64,000 bases of DNA from Aedes albopictus (lineage: Eukaryota; Arthropoda; Insecta; Diptera; Culicidae): the NCBI RefSeq assembly GCF_035046485.1, contig NC_085137.1:477983396-478047395 (forward strand), in the 5' to 3' direction. The notes under the pieces are model-generated. The model searched no databases, was not told where the DNA came from, and saw nothing but the letters and a program-made list of their open reading frames with translations. Shown here one piece after another: positions 1 through 12,700 of this stretch (positions are counted from its first letter, which is position 1; each line of letters opens with the position of its first letter). A program made the translations under genes and the position numbers.

Positions 1-46
1 GTTTGTCTTTCTGTAGATCAACGATTTTAGTAAATGAATGTGAGAA

Positions 47-416
47 TAGACGAGTGCACCGATGAACTGAATTCATCGCGGTCCGAGAATTTTGACACTA
101 GAGCGGGGTCGCTTCCAATCAGAAGTGAAAGATTTCCAATCAGAATTGAACAATTCTGATTGGGAACGACCCCGCTGTAGTGTCAAAATTCTCGGATCGC
201 GATGAATTCAGTTCATCGGTGCACTCGTCTATAGATGAGTGCACCGATGAACTGAATTCATCGCGGTCCGAGAATTTTGACACTACAGCGGGGTCGTACC
301 CAATCAGAATTGTTCAATTCTGATTGGAAATCTTTCACTTCTGATTGGAAGCGACCCCGCTCTAGTGTCAAAATTCTCGGACCGCGATGAATTCAGTTCA
401 TCGGTGCACTCGTCTA
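47..416. mobile_element. Nested palindromic foldback element, copy 1
   Basis: Seen: the 370-bp block begins TAGACGAGTGCACCGATGAA and ends with its reverse complement. The two halves (47-232 and 233-416) are near-perfect reverse complements. Each half is itself a weaker palindrome around GAACAATTCTGATTGG, so the element is a palindrome of palindromes. No open frame is present. Inferred: a non-autonomous foldback or MITE-type DNA element. Diverged copies lie at 1874-2243 and 2879-3112, so three copies sit within 3.1 kb. No clean target duplication was found. Confidence 0.75.
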
Positions 417-1873
417 TATGTAAAAGCTACAAACTGATTATTTCTAATTACGCAATCCATGTCAAAGTTAACAAGCGGAACGCGATTTGATGGATTTTTC
501 ATTAAAATTCAATCCTAGAAACAACTTTCACTACCTTCTTAGCATCGAAATCCAATTAGAATTGAACTGAATCAATTTTCCGCATGGCGATACGTTTTAA
601 TAAAACGACGAATGTTCACAGCCCTTAAAAATCAATAACCCGTGAAAAACAGACAGCATTTCATGAAGCCCATCAAGAACCCATCCCGTTGTCGTAACAA
701 AATTGAAATCAATTTTACGACGTCCGATTTGCCCGTCAAAATCGCTCAACCCCCGCGTTTCAACAAATCGTTTCTTGATGGCCTTCCCTCGCCAGTCACC
801 GACCGGCCAATCCCATATAAGCGTCCGCCCGGCAAACCAGGGGGATTACATTGAACCCCAAACATGACCACTGGATGACCTACAATCTAGCTAGAACGAA
901 CGCTAGTGAGCGCACTCGTTCACCGAAACGCGCCGTGCCCGCGCCGGCCTGTTTAAGGGGACAAGGATCTCCGCGAGTTAGCAGCAGCAGCAGCAGCAAC
1001 GATCGCTCGATCGATCGCTTCACGCTTCGTTGCCCACACCTCTCCTCGCGGTATATGATCGCTAGCTCAACTAGCAGCTAATAAATCGCCACCGCGCTGC
1101 TGCTCTATAAATAGTAATTGTTTTTTCGAAGGTGAATGTCAATTCCGGCTACACAAACAGGTGAGCAGCAGCAGCGGTGCTAATGACTCAGGAGTTTTTC
1201 TGTGCCCAGTCCTCCTCCACCCGGCTGCGGCTGCGGCATCACTCATAAACCTACATAGACTCACTGACTGTCAGTCGGTGAGTGCAGTCAGTCAGCCTGT
1301 CAGTGGGATTGATGGGGGCGAACAGCTTCATCGGATTCCTTCGTCACTCATAATCTGCTCCGATTTCCGCATTCGAGAGCCGGTTGTTGTTGTTTAGGGT
1401 CTCGAATCCAACTGCGGAACTTGATTTCCCTCCTTCAGAACGAACGGATTTCGTCAGCATGCGGATTGGATACGCGCGGTTCATGATCTGTTCTGGTTGA
1501 AAAGGCAAACGTACGGATTCTTAGAAATGCGATTAAGCAAGTTTGGGTGGTTTGGGTTTACGCAAGACAACACCGATTAGTCAGGGGTTCGTAGGATGTG
1601 GTTCACGGATCATTCTTAAATCTTAAAGAGGCTTAGACTTCAACTTGTTTATCAACGGTTCAGTGCAATTTCTCCTTCTATCATGAATCAACGATTCAAG
1701 CAATCAAGTAGGTAATCATGCATGAAAAAACTCATTCACTCACCCAAAAGTCGGAGATGTAAAACACCAAGAGAGTGGCTACCGACAGCGGAAGAATGAC
1801 GCGCAGAGAATGAATGCGAACCGAATGGCTCTCACTGCATGGCACTGTGAACCGAATTCACTCCGTTCGAGAA
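417..1873. other. Non-coding stretch, probably TH intron 1 or upstream region
   Basis: No convincing exon is visible. GC content rises between 640 and 1400, with short AGC/CAG runs near 977-1000 and 1163-1176 and GATCGATC-type runs near 1006. This resembles 5' or enhancer sequence more than transposon sequence. I searched by eye for the missing first TH coding exon and did not find it. Confidence 0.5.
1106..1160 (+). promoter_or_regulatory. Candidate core promoter with nearby splice donor
   Basis: Seen: a canonical TATAAATAG at 1106-1114, an initiator-like TCAATT at 1139-1144, and a strong splice donor CAG|GTGAGC with its boundary at 1160/1161. Inferred: an alternative promoter with a very short non-coding first exon, possibly for TH, would fit. 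There is no other support and chance occurrence is possible. Confidence 0.3.
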
Positions 1874-2243
1874 TAGACGAGTGCACCGATGAACTGAGTT
1901 CATCGCGGTCCGAGAATTTTGACACTAGAGCGGGGCCGCTTTCAATCAGAAGTGAACGATTCCCAATCAGAATTGAACAATTCTGATTGGAAATGACCCG
2001 CTCTAGTGTCGAAATTCTCGGATTGCGTTGAATTCAGTTCATCGGTGCACTTGTCTATTTTGACTCTAGAGCGAGGACGTTCCCGATCAGAATCTAGCTT
2101 TTCTAATTGGAAATGGGCCCGCTCTACTGTGGACAAGTCCAGCGATGAAAAGGATTCACTCAGTCCGAGAATTTTGACACAAGAGCGGGATCAATTCCAA
2201 TCAGAATTCGACGATTCTGATTGGAAATGACCCCACTCTAGTG
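1874..2243. mobile_element. Foldback element, copy 2 (degraded)
   Basis: Homologous to the element at 47-416. It starts TAGACGAGTGCACCGATGAA and contains the same inverted blocks with GAGAATTTTGACAC and CAATCAGAATT. The first half (1874-2058) is well preserved. The second half is decayed and is interrupted at about 2244 by a retroelement tail. Confidence 0.65.
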
Positions 2244-2490
2244 ATGATGATGATGATGATTGTGTACCCACCATCAGCGCAAGGATTACCTATGGCTGCA
2301 GAGTCATACCGGAACGGAATGATCTACCTGATGGTTTGTTGTAGCAGGGTAAGCTAAATTCACTGGAGACCTTCGGAAAACAACATGATAATTGTTATCT
2401 CGTGACAAAGTCTGGCCACCCCACGAACATTTGCCCGGAAACCAGTTCATTTAACTTCCTTAGGCTACCCCTCCGAAATCCCCATATATG
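2244..2490 (-). mobile_element. 3' end of a non-LTR retroelement, minus strand
   Basis: Seen: a GAT trinucleotide run at about 2241-2260, followed by about 230 bp that is the reverse complement of 45364-45631 with moderate divergence. On its own strand the copy ends in an ATC microsatellite tail, as in the copy at 45 kb. That copy has a 21-bp target duplication. Inferred: a 5'-truncated LINE or SINE inserted into foldback copy 2. Confidence 0.65.
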
Positions 2491-2878
2491 TCATGTGCAA
2501 ATATAAAAAGTAATAATAAGGAACGAACTCACCGGGTAATCCTGACCAGCTGGTTTTCTATGTTTGGCTTTGGTCTCAGCATTTCCGAACTCGGAATAAC
2601 GACGGACACGAGCACCACAATGCGGGCAATGTGGTCTCTTGCCACCGAGCCATCGTCGATCATTTACACAAAGTGCGAACTAAAAACACAAAGAAAAATG
2701 CAAAAACGCGGGAACGACGAAATGCGGCAAGTTTCAGCCTCCGCGCCCTGCTTGTCACTGACGACCGACGACCGTTCACTCTTCCATCAGCGTTCCACTC
2801 AAGTGCGAACTAAAAACACAAAGAAAAATGCAAAAACGCGGTAAAGACCAGCCTCCTGTCACGCGGCCATGTTTTTTT
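2491..2878. repeat. Region with a 41-bp direct repeat (130-bp spacing)
   Basis: A 41-bp segment beginning AAGTGCGAACTAAAAACACA occurs at 2671-2711 and again, essentially identical, at 2801-2841. The start-to-start spacing of 130 bp indicates a local tandem duplication. On the minus strand, 2663-2533 reads as a 43-codon open frame that ends at a donor-like site. It is described under findings and is not called as a gene. Confidence 0.6.
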
Positions 2879-3112
2879 GGAAATGACCCCACTCTAGTGT
2901 CCAAATTCTCGGATCGAGTGAATTCGGTTCATCGGTGGATAAGTCCATGGACTTATCCAACGATGAACCGAATTCATCGCGGTCCGAGAATTTTGACACT
3001 AGAGCGGGGCCGTTTCCAATCAGAATTGGACGATTCTGATTGGAACAGACGCCGCTCTAGTGTCAAAATTCTCGGACCGCGATGAATTCGGTTCATCGGT
3101 GGATAAGTCCAT
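2879..3112. mobile_element. Foldback element, copy 3
   Basis: Same family as 47-416, with the shared blocks CTAGTGTC, AATTCTCGG and GAATTCGGTTCATCGGTGG. A perfect 22-bp palindrome (2937-2958) contains GGATAAGTCC and its complement and joins two arms. The outer ends carry GGATAAGTCC instead of the GTGCACTCGTCTA of copies 1 and 2, so the termini have diverged or been swapped. Confidence 0.65.
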
Positions 3113-3634
3113 TGGAGCAAATGCTTCGCAGTTCTCACCAGCTGCAAACCCCGGTTCAACCTGATCGATTAAACCACTCCTAATTGGATCTCGCGGAATC
3201 GGTACTGAAGTGCCCTTACGCATGCTTACTACTGCTAAATACTGCCTGATTGACTACCCCTTGAAACTCCAACTGGAAATGACCATTTTGGAGGATGTTT
3301 GCGGCGTACTTCGGACGCACATGTGCGGTGGTGGTGCATTAGAAAACGCACATTACTCATGGTTCTACACGTCCGATCGATCGGTGATCGATCGATCACC
3401 TCTGAGTCAGTATTTATAGATTCATTCTGTCCGACCGCAACGACTTAATCGCGACTTGTCAGTAGTGTCACGATGGCACGACGTGCTCCGTTGTCTGGCG
3501 TTGGTTGGAAATTCGCAAGTCTTTTCCATCGAACTGAAGATTGGGTTCGTCCCTTCGGAAACACCTTGAACTCGATCCTCCTCGATCATCCATCAGGACT
3601 AACCTCGAACCGTTTTTTTTTCTTTCCTTTCCAG
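3113..3634 (+). other. ple: Sequence upstream of TH exon 2
   Basis: Presumed 3' part of TH intron 1. It has GATCGATC-rich runs (3376-3398), a TATTTATAG at about 3411, and a long polypyrimidine tract directly before the acceptor at 3634. From ATG 3473 the frame stays open into exon 2, giving 54 codons. This could be an alternative unspliced N-terminus, but the polypyrimidine tract is translated as a run of phenylalanines, so I treat it as intron. Confidence 0.5.
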
Positions 3635-3746
3635 AATGGTTACCCATCTCGCCGCCGTTCCCTAGTCGATGACGCCCGCTTTGAGACGATCGTAGTCAAG
3701 CAAACCAAGCAAACGGTTTTGGACGAGGCCCGCACTAAGGCCAACG
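3635..3746 (+). CDS. ple: TH exon 2: N-terminal regulatory segment
   Basis: Translates as [18 protein letters not shown] and on to KAN, 37 codons plus one base (phase 1). The acceptor CCAG ends at 3634 after a long pyrimidine tract. The donor is AACG|GTAAGT. The serine at 3659-3661 in RRRS is a protein-kinase-A consensus. Known: in TH, phosphorylation of the equivalent serine relieves catecholamine feedback inhibition. The preceding intron is phase 0, matching a first exon ending after an intact codon. That exon is outside the window. Confidence 0.95.
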
Positions 3747-6700
3747 GTAAGTGGACAACAACTGTGCCTTTCACCACACTGACTGTGTAGTCACGGCGGG
3801 TGTCATTAACGATCATTACCTCGCGATCGACATAGACCTGGTTCTGTGTACCCTTACGTTCTCATTATTTACCATTGTGTCCTATTATTTATTTTCCGTT
3901 TTTTTTTTTCGTTTCGTTTTGTTTTATTCTGTTCCTGATTTGGTTTCCGATCCTTACGATTAACCCTGATCGACGACGCCGCCTCCCGAGTAGAAGATCC
4001 CAACTTGGATGATGCCGTCCAAGAACAGCAGCTGCAAGGTAATTTGAAAGTTGTCCCCATTTATCCCCTCCCTGTGAACCTCGTGAAGCAACGATCCTCT
4101 TCCTGGTCTCGTGCGATCGCGATACGGATAACCTTCGATCCGAAAGGATTTCGACTCAAGTCGAACTGAAGCCTGTGAACACAGGTCCGGACGGGACGGG
4201 TTTGCGGTTGATTGCGTCTAAGGTCACCTCGCGAGGCGAGCACCGCACAACACTACAGTTACTTCCGACACATCGACCGAAACGCGAGCGGCGAGTTCTA
4301 TAGCGATGAGGAGAGGAGTCGACGAAGCGGAAAATCATGAACCGCACCGTGCGCGCTCGCCTTTCCGAATTTTGTTTTTATTACGGAGCCGCTAGTTTCC
4401 TTATTGAATGCACGCTCCCGCTGAGCAACGCGATCGCCACGACGGATTTGATTTGCCCAAATTGTTCGATTTTCGGTGTTTTTGTTTTGATTCCGTACGT
4501 TCGGCGTTACGGTTACTGGCTTAGCGGCACCCGGCCGCCCGTCAGTCGCCGAACTTCGATCGAAGATGATCGCATAGACTAGGAGGATCCGAGGTTTCTT
4601 GTTTTCCGTCTGTTTTTTTATGTTTTGATTCTTATTATAATTTGGCATTATTTTTTCCTTTTTATTTCCGATTTTGTTTCCATGTTTTCCCTCCCCGATG
4701 TACGTCAATGTTGTAAACACGCTTATGTTTTGGGCTCGATCGATCAGCTGACGAAGTTCCATACCAATTGGAAGATGAACAAGCCGCCTCTCAGGATGAA
4801 ATTGACGGTAAGTAGTGATCTAGGTTGTAGATAATCGCCCAGTGTTAGTTTCATCCCAATTTTAGAAACGTGTTTTTTGTTAAGCTCAATTTGGTCAGAA
4901 ATTCTTCTCGAGAACAACTCAAATACTACCTCAAACTCTATCAAAACGATAAATCAGAATAAACGAGAAAAACATAAGAATCACCCAATATTATTATGTT
5001 GTTATTGGGTCATGCAATTTCGGCATCGTTTAGTGGTTTCTAGTTCTTGTTTTCATATTTTTTTATTTTTTTAATTTTTTTTAAACAGTTGGCAAATATC
5101 GCTCAATTCTGTGAGTGTCATATTGAGTAAGAACTCGCTAGGTCAGCCTATTTCAAAGAAGAAGTTCACTATGTCTGCTTTTGAATAACGTATTATACCT
5201 CAAAATTTCTCAAATTTCAAATTTAATTTATAGTAAAAATAGAAAAATATAAAAATGTCGGCAGATTTTCATTCCACATTTGAAATCAACCTTGTCATAA
5301 CAAAATTCCAGGCGAGGAAGACAAATAAATCTCTTGGAAATCATTTCTGACTGCCATTGTTCTAATCTAACGTTTTGAGTTGGCACACGATTGCAGAAGT
5401 AACTTAAAATTCTAGTTTGACCCTAGAGGTGTAACAAAAGGTAATTGTCTGCCGATACAGCGCCAAATTTATTTTTTTTGTTTTCTTCTAGCCTGATTTA
5501 AGAAATTTTAAAATTTGGATAGTGATATTCTATCTAAAAATATCAGAAAATTATATCAGAGTCTCTTCTAGTATTGTGACATGGTTTCCTAAAAAGTTCT
5601 AAAAATTGATCCAAAGGTTCTTCTAGTAAAATCTCGAAAATGGCCCTAAACATGACTAACAAAGCTCATTTGTCCAAATTGCTTAAAATTCCTTTTGCTG
5701 AGTTCTTTCTATTTATTTATTGTTCGCAGAGCCTCTTTTAGTGTTTTCTTTAATTTCATAATATTACCAATGCGAGGAGCTGCAAAGAACTTTTTCCCAT
5801 TTATGTATTGATTTCTGATTTCTCGAACAAGCTTACTCCCGATACTTTCATCCATTTCTGGTTATACGATTTGAATACGCTCTTACTACGACCGGCCACT
5901 AACTTAACACCCACTGCAAACAATTATGATGATTTTTACAGATAGTAAACCTATGTTACGCCCTATCCCTACCTGATATAAATTCAATCTCATGCAAAAC
6001 AGCAGAGAAATCGTAGTGGACGTAAAGTGAGTGGCAGGGCGAATAAGAAGATTCAGACTCTCTTCTTTCCAGACTTTTGCTTCTCTGAGAACTCTGAGTA
6101 CAAGACATTATTGTTGCATTCGCCATAGATGTTTCCAAAAAGTGTTTCTCATAAAACTGAGCTTTCCCCATTTTTTTCGAATCAATCAGAAACGCGAAGA
6201 AACATTTGAAAGGCAAGCATTTCCAAAGCAATCTTCTGAAATTTGCCATTTCAGAACCTGATGTTCCTTCCAAATATACAATTATTTCAAATCCTTAGGA
6301 GAATTTTCCCTCGTTTCGTTCTGGTGAACTTTTCTTGAGCGGTTTTAAGATTTTTACCAGAAATTTATTCCGAAAACTTTTTTTTAACATTTCTGAGAGT
6401 AGATCTGGAAGCCTGCGTCAAGGAAGTTATGAAGGGGTTCTGAAAATTACTAGAAGTGAAAAAATATTTGAGTAAATAAGAAAAAGGCTGGTCAAAACTA
6501 GGATATTGGAAAAATGTAAAAATGAGTTTAAAATGAATTTCTGAGAAATTTCGAAATGGTTTTGTAAATAATCATTTGGCAAGAGGCTTGAAGAAATTCA
6601 TGAGAAAGTACTTAATCAAGGTCACGGACAAGCTCCTGGAGCAATCGATTACGCAGGTTTCTGGTGAATCCTTTGAAGATTACAAATTCAAACAAAAAAT

Positions 6701-9700
6701 AAAAGAAAAACTTTCGAACAAAAAACAAATTGGCTATGTTTCGTAATTTTTTTTTGTCATTTTCCATGGACAAACATTTTATGATTAGCACGGATGATCC
6801 CTGAAAAAGTTTTAGATCACACTGAATGATATGCCGCCCAAGCTGCACTTAGAGAATTTTCATGACAAATTATAGCAAAAATCCAAATAAAAAAACTCTA
6901 GTGTTTTCTGCATTTGGGGCTTGATGATTTTTCTGGAAATTTTTGAATAGTTTCATAGGAAATCATTCGGAACAGACTTGAAAAAAAAATCCTTTTGAAG
7001 AGTTCACTGAAACGATTTTGCAGCAGTTGTCCAAGGAACTTTTTGACAAATTATAGAAAAAAAAAATTAAAAAAAAGAAAATAGCTCTACGCTAATGCTG
7101 AGAACAAAATGCTAGATTTAAACGTGTTGTACAAAACACAACAGCGCCATCGCTCGAGGGTTAACAGAAGTTTTTTCATATGTCTTGAAATGTTTTTGTA
7201 ACATTTGAAAAGGCCTGCATGAAGTTTTGAAATATTTTCAGATTGAATATAGAGACATGCTCTCAAAGCAGATTTCAGAAAAAAATCTAAACACCATACT
7301 TTAGGGGAAAACATTAATTTCTGAAAAATAAAACAGGAAGACTTTTGAGAAATTTTGAATTAGTTAAATGAAATATCCGTTCTTGAGCATATAAACCTTC
7401 AATCTGCTGATTAATGGGAAAATAATGATGACATCGATAAACAGTTCTTACTAAGAGCAGTGAAATTGGCTTGTAATCAATTGACATTTTTTGATTTCTA
7501 ACTCTACTTCTAAGGGAATGTATTGAAGGAGTTTCTAAGACCAGCTGAACCTAAAGCAGTCCATAAAGGCGTTTTTGACAAGTTTTCTTAAAACTGTTTT
7601 GAATTTCCCAGAAAGAACCCAGATGTTTTCCTTTGAAAAACAACATTTTGAAAATTTTTAAAGAACTTCGACATGGTCTCCAAGAAATGACCACCGGATT
7701 TGATTTATGAGCTATTCGAGCAGCTCCTATGAGAACTCCTGTGAAAACTTTTGTCGTGGTTTGTATCTGTGGTTTGTACCTATGGAGAAACACTTGGGGC
7801 AAAATTAGGAGATTTCTGGCCGGAATTACGAAACAAAAAATATTATTGATAAACTGCAAAATAAAAAAAATGATAAAGATGTAAATAATCCCAAGCAACA
7901 CGACATGTTTCAAAGCCAGTACCAGCAACATCAGTCCAATTTAAACACTGTTCGTATTAAGGGCAACAGAACACAATTGCTTCTACTTTGAAATGCAAAA
8001 AGCGCAGATTCTAAATCAGTATGCAACTTGAGCTAGGAGCAATGGTGAAAAAAAGGAAAAAAGTCCAGACTCGAACCACGACTACCAGGAGTATTAACCA
8101 CTAGCCTTACATACTGCACCAGAAGCTCTGTGAGACATTTGATGCTTAACACACCGTAAAAGCTACGAAAGTTACGCGTTACTCCATTACGCCTCCTTTG
8201 TCACAAGTTAGAAAACTGTCAAAATGAAAAGACACGCAAGTTTTCCGCAACACATTTGGAACCTAATTTGAACAAACAAACCAGAGTCAGATGTGGAATA
8301 TGTAAGCTTCGCCTCCATAAATCGATGTCAAACACGATGTTATTTGTGATTCCTATGAAACAAAGCCACAGCTTAATGATATTCAGAGTTTAAATGCAAC
8401 TCAACTGACAAGATTGAAGTTGCGTGTGCTTTTATTGCAACTCTTTTGGACCAAAGCATAGAAAGCAACATTTAGGATGATGTTTCAGGTGCTGCTTGGG
8501 ATATACACAGTTCACTTTTTGTAACTTTTAACTAGCTTCAGCGTGGCCCGTAGAACTATTATGAAACCAAAACAAAACGCGTTTAGTTCTGATAATGGTG
8601 CTTCAAATCTCTGCAATTGATGGCACTTATTGAAATTAATCTGCTCTTTGTGTTACTATTGTTCTACTTTTTTTTTTGACCAACCTTTTAAAGTTGGGAA
8701 TCTGAAAACTTTTGATTGTGTCACCCTAGTATCAACCCATTTCCATCTAAATGCTGCTATGGACACTAAAACCTCTTGTTGTGACACTCCCATTTCAAAG
8801 CAGCTTAAACAATTGTCTATTCTTTTGCTCTTTTCAGCCATTCTGTGGCCGAATTCCGGCGCACAATTTCTTTGAAGAGAAGAAATTTTCTTTCATTGTT
8901 ACCCAGCAAGAAAATTTTCTTTTCTTCGAAGAAATAGTGCGCCGGAATTCGCCTACTGGTAACCATTTTTACCACTCAAACATGAGATGTCCCAAGAAAA
9001 TTTTCAACAATTTTGATAAGAACTCCTTGTACTGTATCGAGTTCAATGGCAAGCTTCAGAAGGGATTTTTTCGGTAGTCTTGGATAGAATCAATACCAAG
9101 CAATTCCTTGGCAAACTCCAGAGGCATGTAAAAATAATCAGGATTTTTTTTATGTAAAATACTAGTCATTGATAGTTTTAGACTTTTTGGAATGTTTCAA
9201 AGAAGAAATAATTTAAAAAAATATCAGTAGCTGTCACATAGTTTCAGTCATTTCGGTGCAACCTAATGTGCATTGAGCGTTTTAAGATTCAGCCTTATGT
9301 TTGCATCCCCTCAAGTCAATTGTAAAATCTTAATTTTTTGGACTAGCTTTGGATCAAGTTCAGTGGCAAGCTCCAGAATCGATCCTTAAAGGCTAATTTC
9401 TAAAAGAAAATATAATAGATTCAGATTCATCTAGCATTTTATAAATTTTTCGAAATTTTCAAACTTGTTTTGTGGTGAAATACATATGGAAAAACTTTGA
9501 AGGATTTCAAGAAAAAAAAAATAAGATCAAAATTATTGGCAAGCACCTGAAGCAATTCTTAGAGGAACTATATATTATATTATTTTTATCTTTTTTTTTA
9601 TTTTTGCATTTGAACTTATTTGCCAGTTCTTTATGAAATAATCAATATGCAAGGATGGGAACACTCACTTGCAAAGAGTTAAACTCACTTGCAGTTTTCT

Positions 9701-12700
9701 CAGCTCAGAAGCGTGCAATCAAGAAACGATGTATGGACGACTTTTGCCTTGTGGTTTTGTCGAAAAGTTTGCCGAATAGAGTATGGGTCGCACACGCATA
9801 CCGAAGTCGTGAGGGAGCTACGAAGACAACTCTCCACAAGGTGAATGTAAATTACACTCACCTTGTGGAGAGTCGCTTTCACAGCTCTGTCACGACTTTG
9901 AGATTCTTGTGGGACCCTTACTCTATTCGGCAAAGTTTTAGACAAAACCACAAGGCAAAAGTCGTCTAAACATTGTTTCTTGATTGCACGCTTCTGAGCT
10001 GAGAAAAATGCAAGTGAGTGTAACTCTTTGCAAGTGAGTGTTCCCATCCCTGTCAATATGTTCTAGAAGTTTTGAAAAGGTTTTGAAATAAATAGAGACA
10101 AGGCATTCAGTAACAACTTAGAATATTTCTTGGAGAATTTTAAACCAATATATATCACAAGATGTTTCATCATTCCTTTTTAGAAATTAAACCAGTTTTA
10201 GATGATTTTTGAAAATAAATAATCTTTGAAGAATTTGCGGTGGAAAAGTGGATTAATATTCCTAGAAAATGAACATTGATTTGAAAATGGAAAAATGTGG
10301 AAAACCGAAGAAACAATTCTTGAATGAGTGTCAACAGAACGGCAGAATAGTTCAATGGCAAGCTTCTGAAATGATTCTTGGCTAATTCCTAAAAAAAATA
10401 AAAAAACAGAAATTCTTCATCTAGGGTGTAATACATTTTAGGAAATTTTCTTAATGGTTTTGTTCTGAAAAACATTGGAATAAACGGTGCAGGATTTCTA
10501 GGAAAAGCTGTTGATTAACTTCACTGACAAGCTGCTGAAGTAATTCGTGGAGGAACTTCTTGACAAACTCTACAAAAACAAAAAAATAAATAGCGTTTTG
10601 GAATTGTTGAAAAAACATTCAAAGAATTTTGTTCATAAGTTTTGAAATGCTTTTGAGAAATTAATTTTGGAAAATTTTAGAAAAAAAAATTCTAAAAAAC
10701 CGAATTAGTTCTCATCTGTTCAGGCCAAACATGTCTAAAGGTCCTATCTGCAGAAGAGAGGCTCTCTTTGGTTTCCCTCTCTATCGTTAATATCTCAGCT
10801 GTTTATTTGTATTATGATTGTCTCCTTGCATTGAACGACAGTGTTGGGAATACTCACTTGGGAAAAGTTATACTCACTTGCTTCTATCTCAGTCCAGAAG
10901 CATGCTATCAAAAAATTATGTTTGAAGAACTTTTAGATTGTAGTTTAATCTAAAAGTTTGCCGAATAAAGTAAAGGTCACAGACGTATATCAAAACCGTG
11001 AGAGAGCTGTGAGTACAATGTGAGTATAAATTACATGAATTTTACTCACCTCGTACTCACAGCTCTCTCACAACTTTGGTATGCGTCTGCGACTTTTACT
11101 TTATTCGGCAAAGTTTTAGATTAAACTACAAACTAAAAGCCGTTCAAACATCATTTTTTGATAGCATGCTTCTGGACTGAGATAAAAGCAAGTGAGTATC
11201 ACTCTTGCAAGTGAGTATTCCCAACACTGTTGAACGATGGTCAAAACACGTCTTTTGATTTGTACTGCAAAAATGGTTGAAAAGTGTACATTGTAATAAT
11301 TGAAAAAGAAAGTAAACAATGAGAGCCTTTCAAATGCAGATAGGACCTATTGAAATATTTTGCCTGTGTTTTTATGAGAAATTGTTGGAAAACCTTTGAA
11401 GCAGCGCTTAGACAAGTTTTGGATGAAGTTCAATAACAAGCAGCGGAAGCGATACGTAGAAATACTTCTTGGCAAGTACCTAGATTTGGAAAAATACAAA
11501 AAAATAAAAAAAAATCATTCAAAAATTCCTCATTCAGTGTTCTGTGAAAATTTAAGAATAATCAAAATAGTTTTGTGGAGCGGAACATATTCAAATATTT
11601 TGGAGATTTTCTAGGAATACTTTTATTCCCAATTCTCCAGGAACACAAACATAGACAGATTAAACACTTATTGCTACTCCAATTGCTATGCATAAGTTAC
11701 CTGTCGATAAATACCTGCTTTGATCACCAAATGGCACTTCATTTTCAGTTGGTAATTGAGGGTTAAGTTCTTCAAACATTTTTGCTATTAAGGTGTTCAA
11801 GTTGTTGATAGAGCTGGCTCACCGAAATTTCTTCAATTTCTTCTGGTGATCCTACTGTCAAATTTGATCGCAAAATTGTTCCCAAATGCCACGTTTGGTA
11901 AATTAGTTTTGATGCATTTTCTCTCTTTTTTATATTTTTTATTTTTTATCCAAAAGTTTTCTAAAAGCCTTTTTTTTCGAAAATTCATTTAAAAATGGTT
12001 TCTGTAAAACCGAAAAACATTTTCCTTCAGAAAAATTTCAGCAGATACTCTGAACCATCCTCTTAATGTGTATGGGAACCGTTTTTAATAAAATATTGCT
12101 CCGTTATTTAAAAAAAAAACGAAAAATAAGAAAATGCATCTAGTTTTGCCTCAAGCCATACTGATGTAGCTTTCCAAATCCTTATTCATCTCATGTCTGT
12201 TTGTCCCAGTTGAATGTTTATGTTACTCAAACGTAGGGGTCTGAGTTTAAAGCGGAATGATTCTCTCTGCAGAATCAGAAAAGTGATCGAAACGTTGGAT
12301 AAAATCCAATAATATCTATTTTTATCCATTTTCATTTTTTTCTTTTTTTTATTTTTATTCATATTTAAATTTAATTTTATTTAAACTTTTTAATTTAAAT
12401 TAAACTTTTTATTTTTAATTATACTTAATTTTAATTTTTTACCTCATACAAGTATCTCTTCGAACCACGGTAATGCATGTTTTAAACATCATATCACATC
12501 ACATAAATGTCAGTTTTGGTAGATTGCCCTTCGATCATCCTTATAGCTATTTTGACCACTTTCACGAGATTATAAAAAAAAGTATTTTAATCAACGTTTT
12601 TACAACTTCAATATTCAACTGTATCAACCAGTTATCCACTTGGCTGCTAACGCTGCTAACCGTGGAAGAAATTGAACTGATGAATATTTTCCTCAAACGT

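Larger units (their letters stand above)
6500..11520. repeat. Degenerate dispersed repeat in TH intron 4
   Basis: Imperfect copies of a segment resembling GACAAGCTCCTGAAGCAATT, usually followed by a GGAGGAACTTCTTGACAAAC-like segment and then an A-rich run. Examples lie near 6628, 7030, 9105, 9365, 9540, 10355, 10525 and 11405. Copies are diverged and irregularly spaced, with two MITEs inserted among them. It may be an ancient tandem array, related in style to the GGAATTCC satellites further right. Confidence 0.45.

Noticed and set aside
4298..4762. 154-codon minus-strand open frame in TH intron 3
   Set aside because: Overlaps exon 4 on the opposite strand, lysine/asparagine-rich, no recognised domain, and it is within a TH intron.
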